Below are positions 21,479-36,100 of a stretch of 62,333 bases of DNA, in pieces. Within the stretch, counting starts at the first letter, position 1. Each line of letters begins with the position of its first letter. Below the pieces are notes generated by a model, which saw only the letters and a list, made by a program, of their open reading frames with translations, had not been told where the DNA came from and searched no databases. This DNA is from Paenibacillus bovis (GTDB lineage Bacteria > Bacillota > Bacilli > Bacillales > Bacillaceae_C), in NCBI GenBank assembly GCA_007679095.1, contig VEFU01000023.1, forward strand, positions 1-62,333, given 5' to 3'. A program made the position numbers and the translations under genes.

Positions 21479-22018
21479 TTACTTTTGGAACGGCATTCCA
21501 AATGCAGTTAATAATTCACGAGCTTCTTCGTCTGTTTTCGCAGTAGTTACGATAACGATATCCATACCACGAACCTTGCTCACTTTATCATAATCAATTT
21601 CAGGGAAGATGAGTTGTTCTCTTACACCTAGTGTGTAGTTTCCACGACCGTCAAATGCTTTTTTAGAAACACCACGGAAGTCACGTACACGTGGAAGTGA
21701 TACGGAAACTAATTTATCTAGGAACTCATACATACGTTCTCCGCGAAGTGTAACTTTTGCACCGATTGGCATACCTTCACGTAAACGGAATCCTGCAATT
21801 GAATTTTTTGCTCTTGTTACAACTGGTTTTTGACCAGTGATTAAACTTAATTCTTCGACTGCATTATCCAAAACTTTTGCGTTTTGAACAGCATCGCCGA
21901 CACCCATGTTAATTACAATCTTTTCAATTTTAGGTACTTCCATCACTGACTTGTAATTGAATTTACCCATTAAAGAAGAAGTAATTTCATTTTTGAATTT
22001 TTCCTGTAGGCGGCTCAT
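21479..22018 (-). CDS. rplE: 50S ribosomal protein L5
   Basis: Ribosomal protein L5 (uL5), 179 aa, binds 5S rRNA and contacts P-site t[37 protein letters not shown] and [10 protein letters not shown] are characteristic. Between rplX and rpsN. Confidence 0.98.
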   Translation of the reverse strand: MSRLQEKFKNEITSSLMGKFNYKSVMEVPKIEKIVINMGVGDAVQNAKVLDNAVEELSLITGQKPVVTRAKNSIAGFRLREGMPIGAKVTLRGERMYEFLDKLVSVSLPRVRDFRGVSKKAFDGRGNYTLGVREQLIFPEIDYDKVSKVRGMDIVIVTTAKTDEEARELLTAFGMPFQK

Positions 22019-22044
22019 GTAGTGTACCTCCCTTCATCTAAGAA

Positions 22045-22356
22045 CTATTTATCTAAAGCTTCACCTGATTTTTTAGCTACACGTACTTTTTTGCCATTTA
22101 CTTCTTTATAACCAATGCGAGTTGGTTCATTTGATTTTGGGTCTAGCAGCATCACGTTAGAAACATGAATTGCAGCTTCCTTGCTAATAATTCCACCTTG
22201 TGGGTTATCTTGAGAAGGTTTAGAGTGTTTTTTCACAACATTCACACCTTCAACAAGGACACGATCTTTTTTAGGGAAAGCAGCTAATACTGTACCAGTC
22301 TTCCCTTTATCCTTACCTGTAATGACCATTACTTTGTCACCTTTTTTAACATGCAT
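22045..22356 (-). CDS. rplX: 50S ribosomal protein L24
   Basis: Ribosomal protein L24 (uL24), 103 aa, an assembly initiator protein with an N-terminal KOW motif ([20 protein letters not shown]). Preceded by AAGGAGGTG. An ~80-base gap to rplN holds no gene. Confidence 0.98.
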   Translation of the reverse strand: MHVKKGDKVMVITGKDKGKTGTVLAAFPKKDRVLVEGVNVVKKHSKPSQDNPQGGIISKEAAIHVSNVMLLDPKSNEPTRIGYKEVNGKKVRVAKKSGEALDK

Positions 22357-22438
22357 TGAATCGCACCTCCTTGAGTGACCGAATCAGATAGTGATGAAAG
22401 AGGTTTGTTTCGTCTCTTTCGTCTATTATTACTCCAAC

Positions 22439-22807
<369 letters not shown>

Positions 22808-22850
22808 CTATTTTACCTCCCTTCGGAAAATAAATATCCGAAACATTTTG

Positions 22851-23114
22851 TTAGATAATGACTGCTTTTTCAACTATTTCTACCAAACGGAAGCGTTTAG
22901 TAGCTGATAGTGGGCGTGTTTCCATGATGCGTACTACATCGCCAACTTTTGCTTCATTTTGCTCATCATGAGCTTTGAATTTTTTAGAGTACTTTACGCG
23001 TTTGCCGTACAATGAATGTTTCTTATATGTTTCAACCATTACAGTTACAGTTTTGTCCATTTTATCTGAAACAACACGTCCTGTATAAACTTTACGCTGA
23101 TTGCGCTCACTCAT
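22851..23114 (-). CDS. rpsQ: 30S ribosomal protein S17
   Basis: Ribosomal protein S17 (uS17), 87 aa OB-fold protein binding the 5' domain of 16S r[22 protein letters not shown] and the [11 protein letters not shown] end are typical. Between rpmC and rplN. Confidence 0.98.
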   Translation of the reverse strand: MSERNQRKVYTGRVVSDKMDKTVTVMVETYKKHSLYGKRVKYSKKFKAHDEQNEAKVGDVVRIMETRPLSATKRFRLVEIVEKAVII

Positions 23115-23134
23115 TCTGCAAACCTCCTCTCTGT

Positions 23135-24421
<1,287 letters not shown>

Positions 24422-24424
24422 GAA

Positions 24425-24766
24425 TTATCCCTCCTTCTTTTCTGATACCACGATAGTAATGTGGCTTGTGCGCTTGTTAATTTGACTTGCGCGACCTTGT
24501 GCGCGTGGACGGAAACGTTTCATTGTTGGACCTTCGTCAACAAATGCTTCAGCCACTAGCAAATTATTAATATCCATATCATAATTGTGCTCTGCGTTTG
24601 CAACTGCAGATTTAAGAACTTTTTCTACGATTGGAGACGCCGCTTTTTGAGTTAGTTTCAAAATAGCAATCGCTTCTCCCACTTGCTTTCCTCGAATAAG
24701 ATCAACTACTAAGCGTGCTTTACGAGGAGCAATACGAACTGTTCTTGCAACAGCTTTTGCTTGCAT
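24425..24766 (-). CDS. rplV: 50S ribosomal protein L22
   Basis: Ribosomal protein L22 (uL22), 113 aa, whose beta-hairpin lines the exit tunnel. [20 protein letters not shown] and [20 protein letters not shown] (the hairpin) are typical. No insertion in the hairpin of the kind linked to macrolide resistance is seen. Between rpsS and rpsC. Confidence 0.98.
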   Translation of the reverse strand: MQAKAVARTVRIAPRKARLVVDLIRGKQVGEAIAILKLTQKAASPIVEKVLKSAVANAEHNYDMDINNLLVAEAFVDEGPTMKRFRPRAQGRASQINKRTSHITIVVSEKKEG

Positions 24767-24784
24767 TAGGATGCCCTCCTCTCA

Positions 24785-25063
24785 TTAGCGTCTTGTTTTT
24801 TTATCGTCTGCGGCATGACCTCTATATGCGCGCGTTGGTGCGAATTCACCAAGTTTGTGGCCTACCATATCTTCACTAATATAAACAGGTACATGTTTGC
24901 GGCCATCATAGACTGCAATAGTGTGCCCAATAAAGTTAGGGAAAATAGTTGATCGACGTGACCAAGTTTTCACTACTTGCTTTTTATTATCATCGTTAAG
25001 TTTCTCCACTTTTTTCATCAAGTGTTCATCAACAAAAGGGCCCTTTTTTAGGCTGCGTCCCAT
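24785..25063 (-). CDS. rpsS: 30S ribosomal protein S19
   Basis: Ribosomal protein S19 (uS19), 92 aa, pairs with S13 in the head. Start [15 protein letters not shown] and [22 protein letters not shown] are signatures. Between rplB and rplV. Confidence 0.98.
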   Translation of the reverse strand: MGRSLKKGPFVDEHLMKKVEKLNDDNKKQVVKTWSRRSTIFPNFIGHTIAVYDGRKHVPVYISEDMVGHKLGEFAPTRAYRGHAADDKKTRR

Positions 25064-25120
25064 GGTTGAACCTCCCTTCGTGATTGCACTACGGTCCCAG
25101 TGAACCGTAGGTCAATCTCG

Positions 25121-25954
25121 TTATTTTTTACGACGGCGTACGATAAACTTATCGGACTTATTGGATTTCTTACGAGTTTTATATCCAAGAGTTGGTTTAC
25201 CCCAAGGTGTAACTGGTGACTTACGACCGATTGGTGTACGACCTTCACCACCACCGTGTGGATGGTCATTAGGGTTCATTACAGATCCGCGAACGTGAGG
25301 ACGTTTGCCCATCCAACGTGAACGACCTGCTTTACCTACATTAACTAGTTCATGTTGTTCATTACCTACTTGACCTACAGTTGCACGGCAAGTAGCAAGA
25401 ATCATGCGAACTTCACCTGAGTTTAGACGAACTAGAACATACTTTGTTCCTTCTTTACCAAGAACTTGTGCAGAAGTACCTGCAGAACGTACTAATTGTC
25501 CACCTTTACCAGGTTTTAATTCGATGTTGTGTACTACTGTACCTACAGGAATGTTTGAAAGTGGAAGTGCATTTCCAACTTTAATATCTGCTTCTGGACC
25601 AGACATTACTTCCATTCCTACTTGTAAGTTTTTAGGTGCAAGGATATATCTTTTTTCACCATCATGATAGTGAATTAATGCGATGTTTGCAGAACGGTTA
25701 GGATCGTACTCGATTGTAGCAACGCGTCCTGGTATACCATCTTTTGTGCGTTTAAAGTCAATAATACGATATTGACGCTTATGACCGCCGCCGCGATGAC
25801 GAACTGTTGTCCTACCTTGGTTGTTACGACCGCCTTTTCTATTAAGTGGCTCTAATAATGATTTTTCTGGCTTATCAGTTGTGATTTCAGAAAAATCTAA
25901 GCTAGTCATATTACGACGTCCGTTGGAGGTAGGTTTATATTTTTTGATCGCCAT
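25121..25954 (-). CDS. rplB: 50S ribosomal protein L2
   Basis: Ribosomal protein L2 (uL2), 277 aa, needed for peptidyl transferase and subunit joining. The conserved [20 protein letters not shown] loop with its critical His is intact. Between rplW and rpsS. Confidence 0.98.
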   Translation of the reverse strand: MAIKKYKPTSNGRRNMTSLDFSEITTDKPEKSLLEPLNRKGGRNNQGRTTVRHRGGGHKRQYRIIDFKRTKDGIPGRVATIEYDPNRSANIALIHYHDGEKRYILAPKNLQVGMEVMSGPEADIKVGNALPLSNIPVGTVVHNIELKPGKGGQLVRSAGTSAQVLGKEGTKYVLVRLNSGEVRMILATCRATVGQVGNEQHELVNVGKAGRSRWMGKRPHVRGSVMNPNDHPHGGGEGRTPIGRKSPVTPWGKPTLGYKTRKKSNKSDKFIVRRRKK

Positions 25955-25993
25955 TGTATTCCCTCCTCTACTTTAATTGGTTTTCTTCATATA

Positions 25994-26278
25994 TTAGACT
26001 TCGAAAAATTCGATTTCTTTGCTATCAGCTGTCAATGTAACAACTGCCTTACGACGTTTGTTTGTATAACCACCAAAGCGGCCCATACGTTTAAATTTAC
26101 CTTTATAATTTAACACGTTCACTTTAGCAACTTTCACATCAAAGATGCTTTCTACTGCATCTTTAACTTGTGTTTTATTTGCATTAACGTCTACTTCAAA
26201 CGTATATTTTTTATCAGCCGTCAGTTCCATAGAACGCTCAGTGATAACGGGGCGCTTAATTACATCACGTGCTTCCAT
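25994..26278 (-). CDS. rplW: 50S ribosomal protein L23
   Basis: Ribosomal protein L23 (uL23), 94 aa, main docking site for trigger factor and SRP at the exit tunnel. RPVITERSM and [17 protein letters not shown]-type motifs are present. Its ATG overlaps the end of rplD by one base. Confidence 0.98.
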   Translation of the reverse strand: MEARDVIKRPVITERSMELTADKKYTFEVDVNANKTQVKDAVESIFDVKVAKVNVLNYKGKFKRMGRFGGYTNKRRKAVVTLTADSKEIEFFEV

Positions 26279-26901
26279 TATCCTAGCACCTCCTCTACTT
26301 TTTCAACTGCGGCTTTAGTCATAACCAATGTATTATGTCCAACAACATCAAGTACATTAAGGTTAGCTGCATCTACTACTGTAACTCCAGGGATATTTCT
26401 TGCAGAAAGAGCTACGTTCTCGTTTAATACATCTGTAACGAAAAGTGCTTTTTTACCTACTGGTAAGTTAGCAAGTACATTAGCAAATTCTTTTGTTTTT
26501 GGAGCATCAAATGATAGAGATTCTAATACAACTAAGCTTTGTTCAAGTACTTTAGTTGAAAGTGCGGATTTGATAGCTAAACGGCGTACCTTTTTAGGAA
26601 GCTTATAGCTATAGCTACGAGGTACTGGCCCAAATACTGTACCACCGCCACGCCATTGTGGTGATCTAATTGACCCTTGACGAGCACGTCCTGTTCCTTT
26701 TTGACGCCAAGGTTTACGACCGCCGCCGCGTACTTCCGAACGATTTTTAACTTTTGATGTACCTTGTCTTAATGAAGCTCTTTGCATAAGAACAGCTTCG
26801 AATACAACTGCGTTATTTGGCTCGATACCAAATACAGATTCGTTTAAGTCAACTTCTCCGACTTGTTGACCTGTTTGGTTCAATAATGCTACTTTCGGCA
26901 T
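26278..26901 (-). CDS. rplD: 50S ribosomal protein L4
   Basis: Ribosomal protein L4 (uL4), 207 aa, lining the exit tunnel through its extended loop ([20 protein letters not shown]). In several bacteria L4 also regulates its own S10 operon. Between rplC and rplW. Confidence 0.98.
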   Translation of the reverse strand: MPKVALLNQTGQQVGEVDLNESVFGIEPNNAVVFEAVLMQRASLRQGTSKVKNRSEVRGGGRKPWRQKGTGRARQGSIRSPQWRGGGTVFGPVPRSYSYKLPKKVRRLAIKSALSTKVLEQSLVVLESLSFDAPKTKEFANVLANLPVGKKALFVTDVLNENVALSARNIPGVTVVDAANLNVLDVVGHNTLVMTKAAVEKVEEVLG

Positions 26902-26931
26902 TCCAATTGCCCTCCTTTCTTCTACTTATCT

Positions 26932-27561
26932 TTATTTCACTTTAATTCCAGATTTAATTTCAATAACAGCTTTCTTAGGTCCAGGAACATTTCCTTTAAC
27001 TAAGATTAAGTTACGTTCTGCATCAACTTTAACGATTGGTAGATTTTGAATTGTAATTCTTTCTCCACCAGTACGTCCTGGTAATGCTTTTTGTTTGAAG
27101 ACACGAGCAGGATCTACAGGACCCATTGAACCCGGTCGACGGTGGTAACGAGAACCATGTGACATAGGTCCGCGAGATTGTCCGTGGCGTTTAATAACAC
27201 CTTGGAATCCTTTACCTTTAGATATTCCAGATACATCAACTAAATCGCCTTCTGCGAATATATCAACTTTGACTTCTTGACCAACCTCGTACTCATTAAC
27301 GTTTACTCCGTTGAATTCACGGATGAAGCGCTTAGGAGTAGCTTCTGCTTTCGCAACATGTCCCTTTTCAGGTTTATTAGCAAGCTTCTCACGTTTGTCT
27401 TCAAATCCAAGTTGTACCGCGTCATAACCGTCTGTTTCTACAGTTTTCTTCTGAAGAACAACGTTTGGAGCAGCTTCAATTACAGTTACAGGAATTAATT
27501 CCCCGTTTTCAGCAAAAACTTGAGTCATACCGATTTTTCTTCCTAAGATTCCTTTGGTCAT
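26932..27561 (-). CDS. rplC: 50S ribosomal protein L3
   Basis: Ribosomal protein L3 (uL3), 209 aa, an assembly initiator near the peptidyl transferase centre. Start [15 protein letters not shown] and the loop [20 protein letters not shown] are typical. Between rpsJ and rplD. Confidence 0.98.
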   Translation of the reverse strand: MTKGILGRKIGMTQVFAENGELIPVTVIEAAPNVVLQKKTVETDGYDAVQLGFEDKREKLANKPEKGHVAKAEATPKRFIREFNGVNVNEYEVGQEVKVDIFAEGDLVDVSGISKGKGFQGVIKRHGQSRGPMSHGSRYHRRPGSMGPVDPARVFKQKALPGRTGGERITIQNLPIVKVDAERNLILVKGNVPGPKKAVIEIKSGIKVK

Positions 27562-27594
27562 AAGTCACACCTCCTGATTAATTGTTTTTATAAA

Positions 27595-28071
<477 letters not shown>

Positions 28072-28191
28072 CTACATCCCTTTGCACTTTCACACTTGTA
28101 AGATTATACATAGATATATATGTGAAATCAAGTCTTTGAATAGATTCAGAAAATATAATTTATCTGTCCTTACCAAAACTTGATTTAAACA

Positions 28192-28231
28192 GAAAAAAAG
28201 AAGAGGTCATGGATCACCATTTCCTCTTCTT
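28192..28231 (-). terminator. Terminator of the str operon after tuf
   Basis: In the minus-strand transcript AAGAAGAGG pairs with CCTCTTCTT and a run of T residues follows. It lies directly after the tuf stop codon. Confidence 0.85.
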
Positions 28232-28244
28232 GTTGTTTATACTA

Positions 28245-29432
28245 TTACTTTTCGATAGAGCTTACAACGCCTGAACCAACAGTACGTCCGCCTTCACGGA
28301 TGGAGAATCTTGTTCCATCTTCAATAGCGATAGGAGAGATAAGTTCAACTGTCATTTCAATGTTGTCACCAGGCATTACCATTTCTACTCCTTCTGGAAG
28401 ATGAACGATTCCAGTTACGTCTGTAGTACGGAAGTAGAATTGTGGGCGGTAGTTAGAGAAGAATGGAGTATGACGTCCACCTTCTTCTTTTGATAATACA
28501 TAAACTTCCGCTTTAAATTTTGTATGTGGAGTGATTGTACCTGGCTTAGCAAGTACTTGACCACGTTGGATTTCTTCACGAGCAACACCACGTAGTAGTG
28601 CACCAATGTTATCTCCAGCTTCAGCATAATCAAGAAGTTTACGGAACATTTCTACTCCAGTAACAACAACTTTTCTTGATTCTTCAGCAAGACCGATGAT
28701 TTCAACTTCTTCACCGACTTTAACTTGTCCACGCTCAACACGTCCAGTAGCAACTGTTCCACGACCAGTAATTGAGAATACATCCTCAACTGGCATCATG
28801 AATGGTTTATCGTTGTCACGTTCTGGAGTTGGAACGTACTCATCAACTGCAGCCATTAATTCAAGAATTTTTTCTTCCCACTCAGGCTCACCTTCAAGAG
28901 CTTTAAGAGCAGAACCTTTGATAACTGGAATGTCATCACCAGGGAAGTCATATTCTGATAGTAGATCACGGATTTCCATTTCTACTAATTCTAGAAGTTC
29001 TTCATCATCAACCATGTCACATTTGTTCATGAATACAACGATGTATGGAACACCTACGTTACGAGAAAGTAGAATGTGCTCACGTGTTTGTGGCATTGGG
29101 CCATCAGCAGCAGATACTACTAGAATAGCACCATCCATTTGTGCAGCACCAGTGATCATGTTTTTAACATAGTCAGCGTGTCCTGGGCAGTCAACGTGCG
29201 CATAGTGACGAGTTTCAGTTTCATATTCAACGTGTGAAGTAGAGATTGTAATTCCGCGCTCGCGCTCTTCTGGAGCGTTATCGATTGCCTCATAACCTTT
29301 AGCTTCTCCGCCACCAGCTTTTGCTAGAACAGTTGTAATAGCAGCTGTTAAAGTTGTTTTACCATGGTCAACGTGACCGATTGTACCAATATTAGCATGT
29401 GATTTGGAACGATCAAATTTTTCCTTACCCAA
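28245..29432 (-). CDS. tuf: Elongation factor Tu
   Basis: EF-Tu (395 aa), the GTPase that brings aminoacyl-tRNA to the ribosome. GTP-binding motifs are [16 protein letters not shown] and NKCDMVDD; the three-domain layout is complete. It is the last gene of the str operon after fusA. Only one copy is seen in this window. Confidence 0.99.
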   Translation of the reverse strand: MGKEKFDRSKSHANIGTIGHVDHGKTTLTAAITTVLAKAGGGEAKGYEAIDNAPEERERGITISTSHVEYETETRHYAHVDCPGHADYVKNMITGAAQMDGAILVVSAADGPMPQTREHILLSRNVGVPYIVVFMNKCDMVDDEELLELVEMEIRDLLSEYDFPGDDIPVIKGSALKALEGEPEWEEKILELMAAVDEYVPTPERDNDKPFMMPVEDVFSITGRGTVATGRVERGQVKVGEEVEIIGLAEESRKVVVTGVEMFRKLLDYAEAGDNIGALLRGVAREEIQRGQVLAKPGTITPHTKFKAEVYVLSKEEGGRHTPFFSNYRPQFYFRTTDVTGIVHLPEGVEMVMPGDNIEMTVELISPIAIEDGTRFSIREGGRTVGSGVVSSIEK

Positions 29433-29476
29433 TTGTAATTCCTCCTTAAAATAAGAAAATAGTAAGTATAGGAGTA

Positions 29477-29507
29477 CGCTTTAAAATAATAGTCTCATTT
29501 TAAAGCG
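29477..29507 (-). promoter_or_regulatory. Perfect hairpin in the fusA-tuf spacer
   Basis: The 11-base arms CGCTTTAAAAT and ATTTTAAAGCG surround a nine-base loop. No T-tract follows in the transcript, so it is not an ordinary terminator. It may be a processing or mRNA-stability element that raises tuf expression relative to fusA. Confidence 0.5.
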
Positions 29508-29558
29508 CCTCAATGCATATCTAATAGTAGTTATACTTTATTCACGCCACAAAATCAA

Positions 29559-31637
29559 TTATTGACCGCTATTTTTTTTGATAATCTCTTCAGCAATTGA
29601 TTTTGGAACTTCTTCATAATGATCAAAGTGCATAGAGTAAACTCCACGACCTTGAGTATTTGAACGAAGTGATGTTGCGTATCCAAACATTTCTGCAAGT
29701 GGTACGAATGCTTTAACAACTTGCGCATTACCACGAGCTTCCATACCTTCAACGCGACCACGACGTGAAGTAATATCACCCATAATATCTCCAAGGTATT
29801 CCTCAGGGATAACGACTTCAACCTTCATTACTGGTTCTAATAATGCAGGGTCACACTTCTTAGCAGCGTTTTTAAGTGCCATAGAAGCAGCAATTCTAAA
29901 CGCCATTTCGTTAGAGTCTACATCATGGTATGAACCATCATAAAGTTTTGCTTTAACGTCGATTAGAGGATATCCGGCAATTACACCGTTTTCTAATGCA
30001 TCTTCAAGACCTGCTTGAACAGCTGGGATGTATTCACGAGGAACAACACCACCGACGATAGCGTTTTCGAATTCGAAGCCTTTTCCTTCTTCGTTTGGTG
30101 AGAACTCAATCCAAACGTGTCCAAATTGTCCACGTCCACCGGATTGACGTACGAATTTACCTTCTACTTGTGCAGAAGAACGGAAAGTCTCACGGTAAGA
30201 AACTTGTGGAGCACCCACATTTGCTTCTACCTTAAATTCGCGTTTCATACGGTCAACTAAGATATCAAGGTGAAGTTCACCCATACCTGAGATAACAACC
30301 TGACCAGTTTCAGGATTAGTTTCCGCACGGAATGTTGGATCTTCTTCTTGAAGTTTTGCAAGAGCTTGCCCCATTTTATCTTGGTCAGCTTTTGATTTTG
30401 GTTCAATCGCAACCGAGATAACTGGTTCAGGGAATTCCATAGATTCAAGAATTACTAAATCCTTTTCATCACATAGCGTATCACCTGTACCTGTATCTTT
30501 CAAACCTACTGCAGCTGCAATATCTCCACTGTAAACCATACTGATTTCCTCGCGGTGATTTGCGTGCATTTGTAAGATACGTCCAACGCGCTCCCGTTTA
30601 CCCTTAGTAGAGTTTTGAACGTAAGAACCTGAACTTAAAGTACCAGAGTATACACGGAAGAAAGTTAGACGACCAACATATGGGTCAGTCATTACTTTAA
30701 ATGCTAATGCTGAGAATGGTTCGCTATCATCTGCATGACGAGCTACTTCTTCTCCTGTGTCTGGAATAATACCTTTGATAGATTCGATATCCGTAGGTGC
30801 AGGTAAGTAATCGATAACTGCATCAAGAACTTTTTGTACACCTTTGTTTTTAAACGCAGTACCGCAAAGCACAGGGTAGAATTGAACTTTTAATGTAGCT
30901 TGACGGATTGCTGCCTTTAATTCTTCAACGGAGATTTCTTCTCCCTCAAGGTATTTCATCATTAAGTCTTCATCAAAATCAGCTACTGCCTCAATCAAGC
31001 TACCACGAAGTTCTTCAGCTTGATCCTGTAGATCTTCTGGAATTTCACCTTCTACAGCGTCAAGAGCTGAATCTCCTTCATAGAACCAAGCCTTCATCTC
31101 AACAAGGTCAACCATTCCTGTGAATGTGTCCTCTGCTCCAATCGGAAGTTGGATTGGATGAGCATTAGCATCTAATCGTTCACGAAGAGTTTTTACAGAG
31201 TATAAGAAGTCCGCACCGATTTTATCCATTTTATTAACGAATACGATACGTGGAACTCCATAAGTTGTAGCTTGGCGCCAAACTGTTTCAGTTTGTGGTT
31301 CAACACCAGATTGTGCATCTAATACTGTTACAGCACCATCAAGAACACGTAGAGAACGTTCAACTTCAACTGTGAAGTCCACGTGTCCTGGAGTGTCAAT
31401 GATGTTAACGCGATGACCTTTCCACTGTGCAGTTGTTGCTGCAGAAGTGATTGTAATACCACGTTCTTGCTCTTGCTCCATCCAGTCCATTTGTGAAGCA
31501 CCTTCATGCGTTTCACCAATTTTATGAATGCGCCCTGTATAGAAAAGAATACGTTCGGTAGTAGTTGTTTTACCAGCATCAATATGAGCCATAATACCGA
31601 TATTACGTGTCTTTTCTAAGGAGAACTCTCTAGGCAT
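29559..31637 (-). CDS. fusA: Elongation factor G
   Basis: EF-G (692 aa), the translocase GTPase of elongation and, with RRF, of ribosome recycling. Motifs [18 protein letters not shown] and NKMDKIGAD are present, and domains II-V are complete (ending [19 protein letters not shown]). Between rpsG and tuf in the str operon. Confidence 0.99.
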   Translation of the reverse strand: MPREFSLEKTRNIGIMAHIDAGKTTTTERILFYTGRIHKIGETHEGASQMDWMEQEQERGITITSAATTAQWKGHRVNIIDTPGHVDFTVEVERSLRVLDGAVTVLDAQSGVEPQTETVWRQATTYGVPRIVFVNKMDKIGADFLYSVKTLRERLDANAHPIQLPIGAEDTFTGMVDLVEMKAWFYEGDSALDAVEGEIPEDLQDQAEELRGSLIEAVADFDEDLMMKYLEGEEISVEELKAAIRQATLKVQFYPVLCGTAFKNKGVQKVLDAVIDYLPAPTDIESIKGIIPDTGEEVARHADDSEPFSALAFKVMTDPYVGRLTFFRVYSGTLSSGSYVQNSTKGKRERVGRILQMHANHREEISMVYSGDIAAAVGLKDTGTGDTLCDEKDLVILESMEFPEPVISVAIEPKSKADQDKMGQALAKLQEEDPTFRAETNPETGQVVISGMGELHLDILVDRMKREFKVEANVGAPQVSYRETFRSSAQVEGKFVRQSGGRGQFGHVWIEFSPNEEGKGFEFENAIVGGVVPREYIPAVQAGLEDALENGVIAGYPLIDVKAKLYDGSYHDVDSNEMAFRIAASMALKNAAKKCDPALLEPVMKVEVVIPEEYLGDIMGDITSRRGRVEGMEARGNAQVVKAFVPLAEMFGYATSLRSNTQGRGVYSMHFDHYEEVPKSIAEEIIKKNSGQ

Positions 31638-31691
31638 AACGTCTTTCTCCTTCCTGGGATGAGTATTAATTTATTTATAGTTAGCAAACTA

Positions 31692-32162
31692 TTACCAACG
31701 GTAATGAGCAAATGCTTTGTTTGCTTCAGCCATTTTGTGTGTTTCTTCGCGTTTCTTAACAGAAGCACCGTTATTATTAGCAGCATCCATAATTTCAAAT
31801 GCTAAACGTTCTTCCATTGTTTTTTCACCGCGTAGACGAGAATAATTAACTAACCAACGAAGTCCAAGAGTTGAACGGCGTTCTGGGCGAACTTCAACTG
31901 GTACTTGATAGTTTGCACCACCAACACGACGAGCTCTTACTTCTAGTACAGGCATAATATTTTTCAATGCTTGATCGAATACTTCCATTGGATCTTTACC
32001 TGTACGATCTTTGATAATATCAAAAGATGAGTATAGGATAGTTTGTGCTTTACCTCTTTTTCCGTCAATCATTAACTTGTTGATTAAACGAGTAACAAGT
32101 TTGGAATTATATATAGGATCTGGTAAAACATCTCTTTTTGCTACAGGACCTTTACGTGGCAT
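31692..32162 (-). CDS. rpsG: 30S ribosomal protein S7
   Basis: Ribosomal protein S7 (uS7), 156 aa, primary 16S rRNA binder of the head. Start [19 protein letters not shown]; an earlier ATG would add six residues over the ribosome-binding site. The end [14 protein letters not shown] is typical. Between rpsL and fusA. Confidence 0.98.
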   Translation of the reverse strand: MPRKGPVAKRDVLPDPIYNSKLVTRLINKLMIDGKRGKAQTILYSSFDIIKDRTGKDPMEVFDQALKNIMPVLEVRARRVGGANYQVPVEVRPERRSTLGLRWLVNYSRLRGEKTMEERLAFEIMDAANNNGASVKKREETHKMAEANKAFAHYRW

Positions 32163-32203
32163 CCGACTTCCTCCTTTCAAACAAAAGTTTCTAAATTATA
32201 ATC

Positions 32204-32623
32204 TTATTTTTTCTCTTTTGGACGTTTTGTACCGTATTTAGAACGGCTTTGCGCACGCTTATCAACACCAGCTGTATCAAGCGCACCACGAACGATGTGA
32301 TAACGAACACCCGGTAAGTCTTTCACACGTCCACCACGGATAAGCACAACACTGTGCTCTTGAAGGTTATGACCGATTCCTGGGATATAAGCAGTAACCT
32401 CAATCCCGTTTGTCAAACGTACACGCGCATATTTACGAAGTGCAGAGTTTGGTTTTTTCGGAGTCATTGTACCAACACGAGTACAAACACCACGTTTTTG
32501 TGGAGATGAAACATTAGTGTTTACTTTTTTAAAGCTGTTATAACCTTTGTTAAGTGCTGGTGAGTCAGAAGTAGATACTTTAGACTTTCTACGTTTACGC
32601 ACTAATTGGTTAATAGTAGGCAT
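32204..32623 (-). CDS. rpsL: 30S ribosomal protein S12
   Basis: Ribosomal protein S12 (uS12), 139 aa, at the decoding centre. Start [15 protein letters not shown]. The streptomycin-related segments [17 protein letters not shown] and [12 protein letters not shown] carry the wild-type lysines. First ribosomal gene of the str operon after rplGB. Confidence 0.98.
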   Translation of the reverse strand: MPTINQLVRKRRKSKVSTSDSPALNKGYNSFKKVNTNVSSPQKRGVCTRVGTMTPKKPNSALRKYARVRLTNGIEVTAYIPGIGHNLQEHSVVLIRGGRVKDLPGVRYHIVRGALDTAGVDKRAQSRSKYGTKRPKEKK

Positions 32624-32725
32624 ATTTCTTCCTCCTCTCATACATTGTTAAAGCCCACACATCCAGGTGGTTCTTTTTAAAGCAAAAAACAAGTTTCTGC
32701 AGTATTTATTACTACAAAAACGCCT

Positions 32726-32974
32726 TTAACGGATAATAGCAACAGCTGTTGCTCTAACATCAATACCGCATGCTTTCCCTAGCTTCTGCATCGAGTCGAC
32801 CATCGTAATAGGTATACCCTTCTCTTCAGCTAAAGTTTTAATATCCTTCGTAATCCTAGGATCAGCATCTGAAGCCAGAATTACTTCTTGCGCATGCTCT
32901 GATTTAAGAGCTCGTACAGTTTGCTTTGTTCCTACAATTATTTTCTCAGCCTGTGACACTTTTTCATAAGACAT
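32726..32974 (-). CDS. rplGB: L7Ae-family kink-turn RNA-binding protein
   Basis: An 82-residue member of the L7Ae/L30e family (B. subtilis YbxF), which binds kink-turn RNAs. Start [19 protein letters not shown], as in B. subtilis; the central [11 protein letters not shown] and end [14 protein letters not shown] match. It is between rpoC and rpsL and opens the str transcription unit. Its cellular RNA target is not known with certainty. Confidence 0.92.
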   Translation of the reverse strand: MSYEKVSQAEKIIVGTKQTVRALKSEHAQEVILASDADPRITKDIKTLAEEKGIPITMVDSMQKLGKACGIDVRATAVAIIR

Positions 32975-33021
32975 ATTCATATCCTCCAAAGTAACAGGTT
33001 ATTGATAGGAGCACCTTGAAT

Positions 33022-33050
33022 ATATTAACATCTTGATTTTTTAATGTCAA
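33022..33050 (-). promoter_or_regulatory. SigA-type promoter of the str operon
   Basis: On the minus strand TTGACA and TAATAT are 17 bases apart, just downstream of the rpoC terminator and ~50 bases upstream of rplGB. Confidence 0.75.
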
Positions 33051-33057
33051 CAAGAAA

Positions 33058-33101
33058 TGAAAAATATTATATACGCCGGTGAAAGTACCGGCGTATATAA
33101 T
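33058..33101 (-). terminator. Terminator after rpoC
   Basis: A perfect stem with 15-base arms (ATTATATACGCCGGT and its complement) and a six-base loop, followed by ATATTTTTC in the minus-strand transcript. It starts 2 bases after the rpoC stop codon. Confidence 0.9.
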
Positions 33102-33103
33102 TA

Positions 33104-36100
33104 TTACTCTACAACTTCCTCATCATTAGGAGTAACGGTAATAGCTTTTCTATACCGCTGCATTCCCGTTCCAGCTGGAACCAGTTTACCGATGATAACA
33201 TTTTCTTTTAAGCCCAGTAACTCATCACGCTTACCTTTAATAGCAGCATCTGTTAATACCCTTGTAGTTTCTTGGAATGATGCGGCAGATAAGAATGAAT
33301 CTGTTTCAAGTGAAGCTTTCGTAATACCAAGTAATACCGGTCTACCTGTAGCAGGTTGATTTCCTTCAAGAAGGGCTTTTGCATTTGCATCTGTAAATTG
33401 ATGAACATCAAGTAACGTTCCAGGTAATACATCTGTATCACCAGCATCCACAACACGAATCTTACGAAGCATTTGGCGAACCATTACTTCTACGTGCTTG
33501 TCACCAATTTCAACCCCCTGCATACGATAAACCTTCTGCACTTCAATCAACAAATATTCTTGAACAGCTGCGACATCGCGAACTCGAAGAAGTTCTTTAG
33601 GGTCAATAGATCCTTCAGTTAACACTTGACCATGAGTAACTTCGTCATTTACAGACACTTTCAATCTTGCTGTATATGGTGCTGTATATGTTTTTGTCTC
33701 AATATCCCCTTGGATAACAATTTCTTGTTGTCGGTCACGGCCTTCCGAAATAGAAGTGACTACACCACTAATTTCAGAGATAATAGCTTGACCTTTAGGG
33801 TTACGAGCTTCAAACAATTCTTGGATACGCGGAAGACCTTGAGTGATATCGTCTCCAGCAACCCCACCTGTATGGAACGTCCTCATCGTTAACTGTGTAC
33901 CTGGTTCACCGATAGATTGTGCTGCGATAATTCCAACAGCTTCTCCAACGTCAACGACTGTACCAGTAGCTAGATTACGGCCGTAACATTTCTTACATAC
34001 ACCATGTCGTGTGTTACAAGTAAACGCAGAGCGAATCCATACTTCTTCCAATCCAGAGTTAACAATCTGTTTCGCTAAGTCCTCATCGATTAACTCATTT
34101 TCCTTAACGATAACTTCTTCTGTCTCAGGGTGATAAACTGTTTTTCTTGCATAACGACCAATTAAGCGTTCTTCTAGTGCTTCGATGATTTCTGTTCCAT
34201 CTTTGAGGGAAGAAATCTTCAAGCCTCTATCTGTACCACAGTCATCCTCACGAATAATTACATCTTGAGCAACATCCACAAGTCGACGTGTTAAGTATCC
34301 AGAGTCAGCAGTTTTCAGTGCAGTATCAGCAAGACCTTTACGCGCACCGTGAGTGGAGATAAAGTATTCTTGAACTGTTAGACCTTCACGGAAACTTGAT
34401 TTGATAGGCAACTCAATAATACGTCCAGCCGGGTTAGCCATTAGACCACGCATACCTGCTAGCTGCGTAAAGTTAGATGCGTTACCACGAGCACCAGAAT
34501 CACTCATCATGTAAATCGGGTTCAAGTTATCCAAAGTCTTCATTAGCTTGCTTTGAATATTGTCTTTCGCAGCACTCCATATGGAAATTACACGATCATA
34601 ACGTTCTTCTTCCGTAATTAATCCACGTTTAAACTGTTTCATTACATTATCAACTTTAGATTGCGCTTCTGTTAATATTTCTTCTTTTTCTGCTAAAACC
34701 ACAATATCAGAAACACCAACAGTAATACCTGCTTTAGTAGAGTACTTAAATCCAAGGTTTTTCATTCTATCAAGCATCTTGGACGTTTCCGTTATATGGA
34801 ATCTCTTAAAGATTTCCGAAATAACATTACCCAAGAACTTCTTGCTGAATGGCTTTACTAAAGGTTGATCTTTAATGTGTTCAGTGACATTTACTGTTTT
34901 TTCAACAAAATAATCATCCGGAGTGTCTCCCTCTAGATTTTCATTTGTTGGTTCATTTATATAAGCAAAAGAAGGAGGTAAGATTTCATTAAAAATCAAC
35001 TTCCCAACAGTTGTTATTAAAAACTTACTGTTCTGCTCATCTGAAAAGCGTTCATTATTTAAAGAACTCGCAGGAATTGCTACCCTACTATGTAAGTGAA
35101 CATAGCCGTTTTGGTAAGCAAGAATTGCCTCATCACGATCTTTAAATATTTTCCCTTCCCCATCAGCACCTTTACGTTCTAGAGTTAGGTAGTAGTTACC
35201 TAAAACCATATCCTGTGAAGGTGTAACAACAGGTTTACCATCTCTTGGGTTTAGGATATTTTGCGCAGCAAGCATTAATAGACGAGCTTCTGCTTGAGCT
35301 TCTGCAGATAATGGAACGTGAACAGCCATTTGGTCTCCATCAAAGTCAGCGTTGTACGCAGTACACACAAGTGGATGTAGTCTAATAGCTCTACCTTCAA
35401 CCAGTGTTGGTTCAAACGCCTGGATACCTAGTCTATGGAGCGTTGGTGCCCTGTTTAGTAATACAGGGTGCTCACGAATGACATCTTCTAGCACATCCCA
35501 TACTTCTGGTTGTACTCGTTCAATTTTTCTTTTCGCACTCTTAATATTATGTGCAAGACCCTTTTCAACTAGTTCTTTCATAACAAAAGGCTTGAAAAGT
35601 TCTAATGCCATTTCTTTAGGAAGTCCACATTGGTACATTTTTAAGTTTGGACCAACTACAATTACGGAACGTCCTGAATAGTCAACACGTTTACCTAGTA
35701 AGTTTTGGCGGAAACGACCTTGTTTACCTTTCAACATGTGAGAAAGAGACTTAAGTGGACGGTTTCCTGGACCTGTAACAGGTCGGCCTCTACGGCCATT
35801 ATCAATAAGAGCGTCTACTGCTTCTTGAAGCATACGTTTCTCATTTTGAACAATAATGCTTGGAGCGCCTAAGTCTAATAATCTCTTGAGACGATTATTA
35901 CGGTTAATTACACGTCTATATAAATCATTTAAATCAGAAGTAGCAAAGCGTCCACCTTCTAATTGAACCATCGGACGTAATTCAGGCGGAATAACCGGCA
36001 GTACATCCAATACCATCCAATCAGGATGATTACCAGAGTGGCGGAATGCTTCTAAGACTTCAAGACGTTTAATAGCACGTGTACGTCGCTGTCCTTGAGC

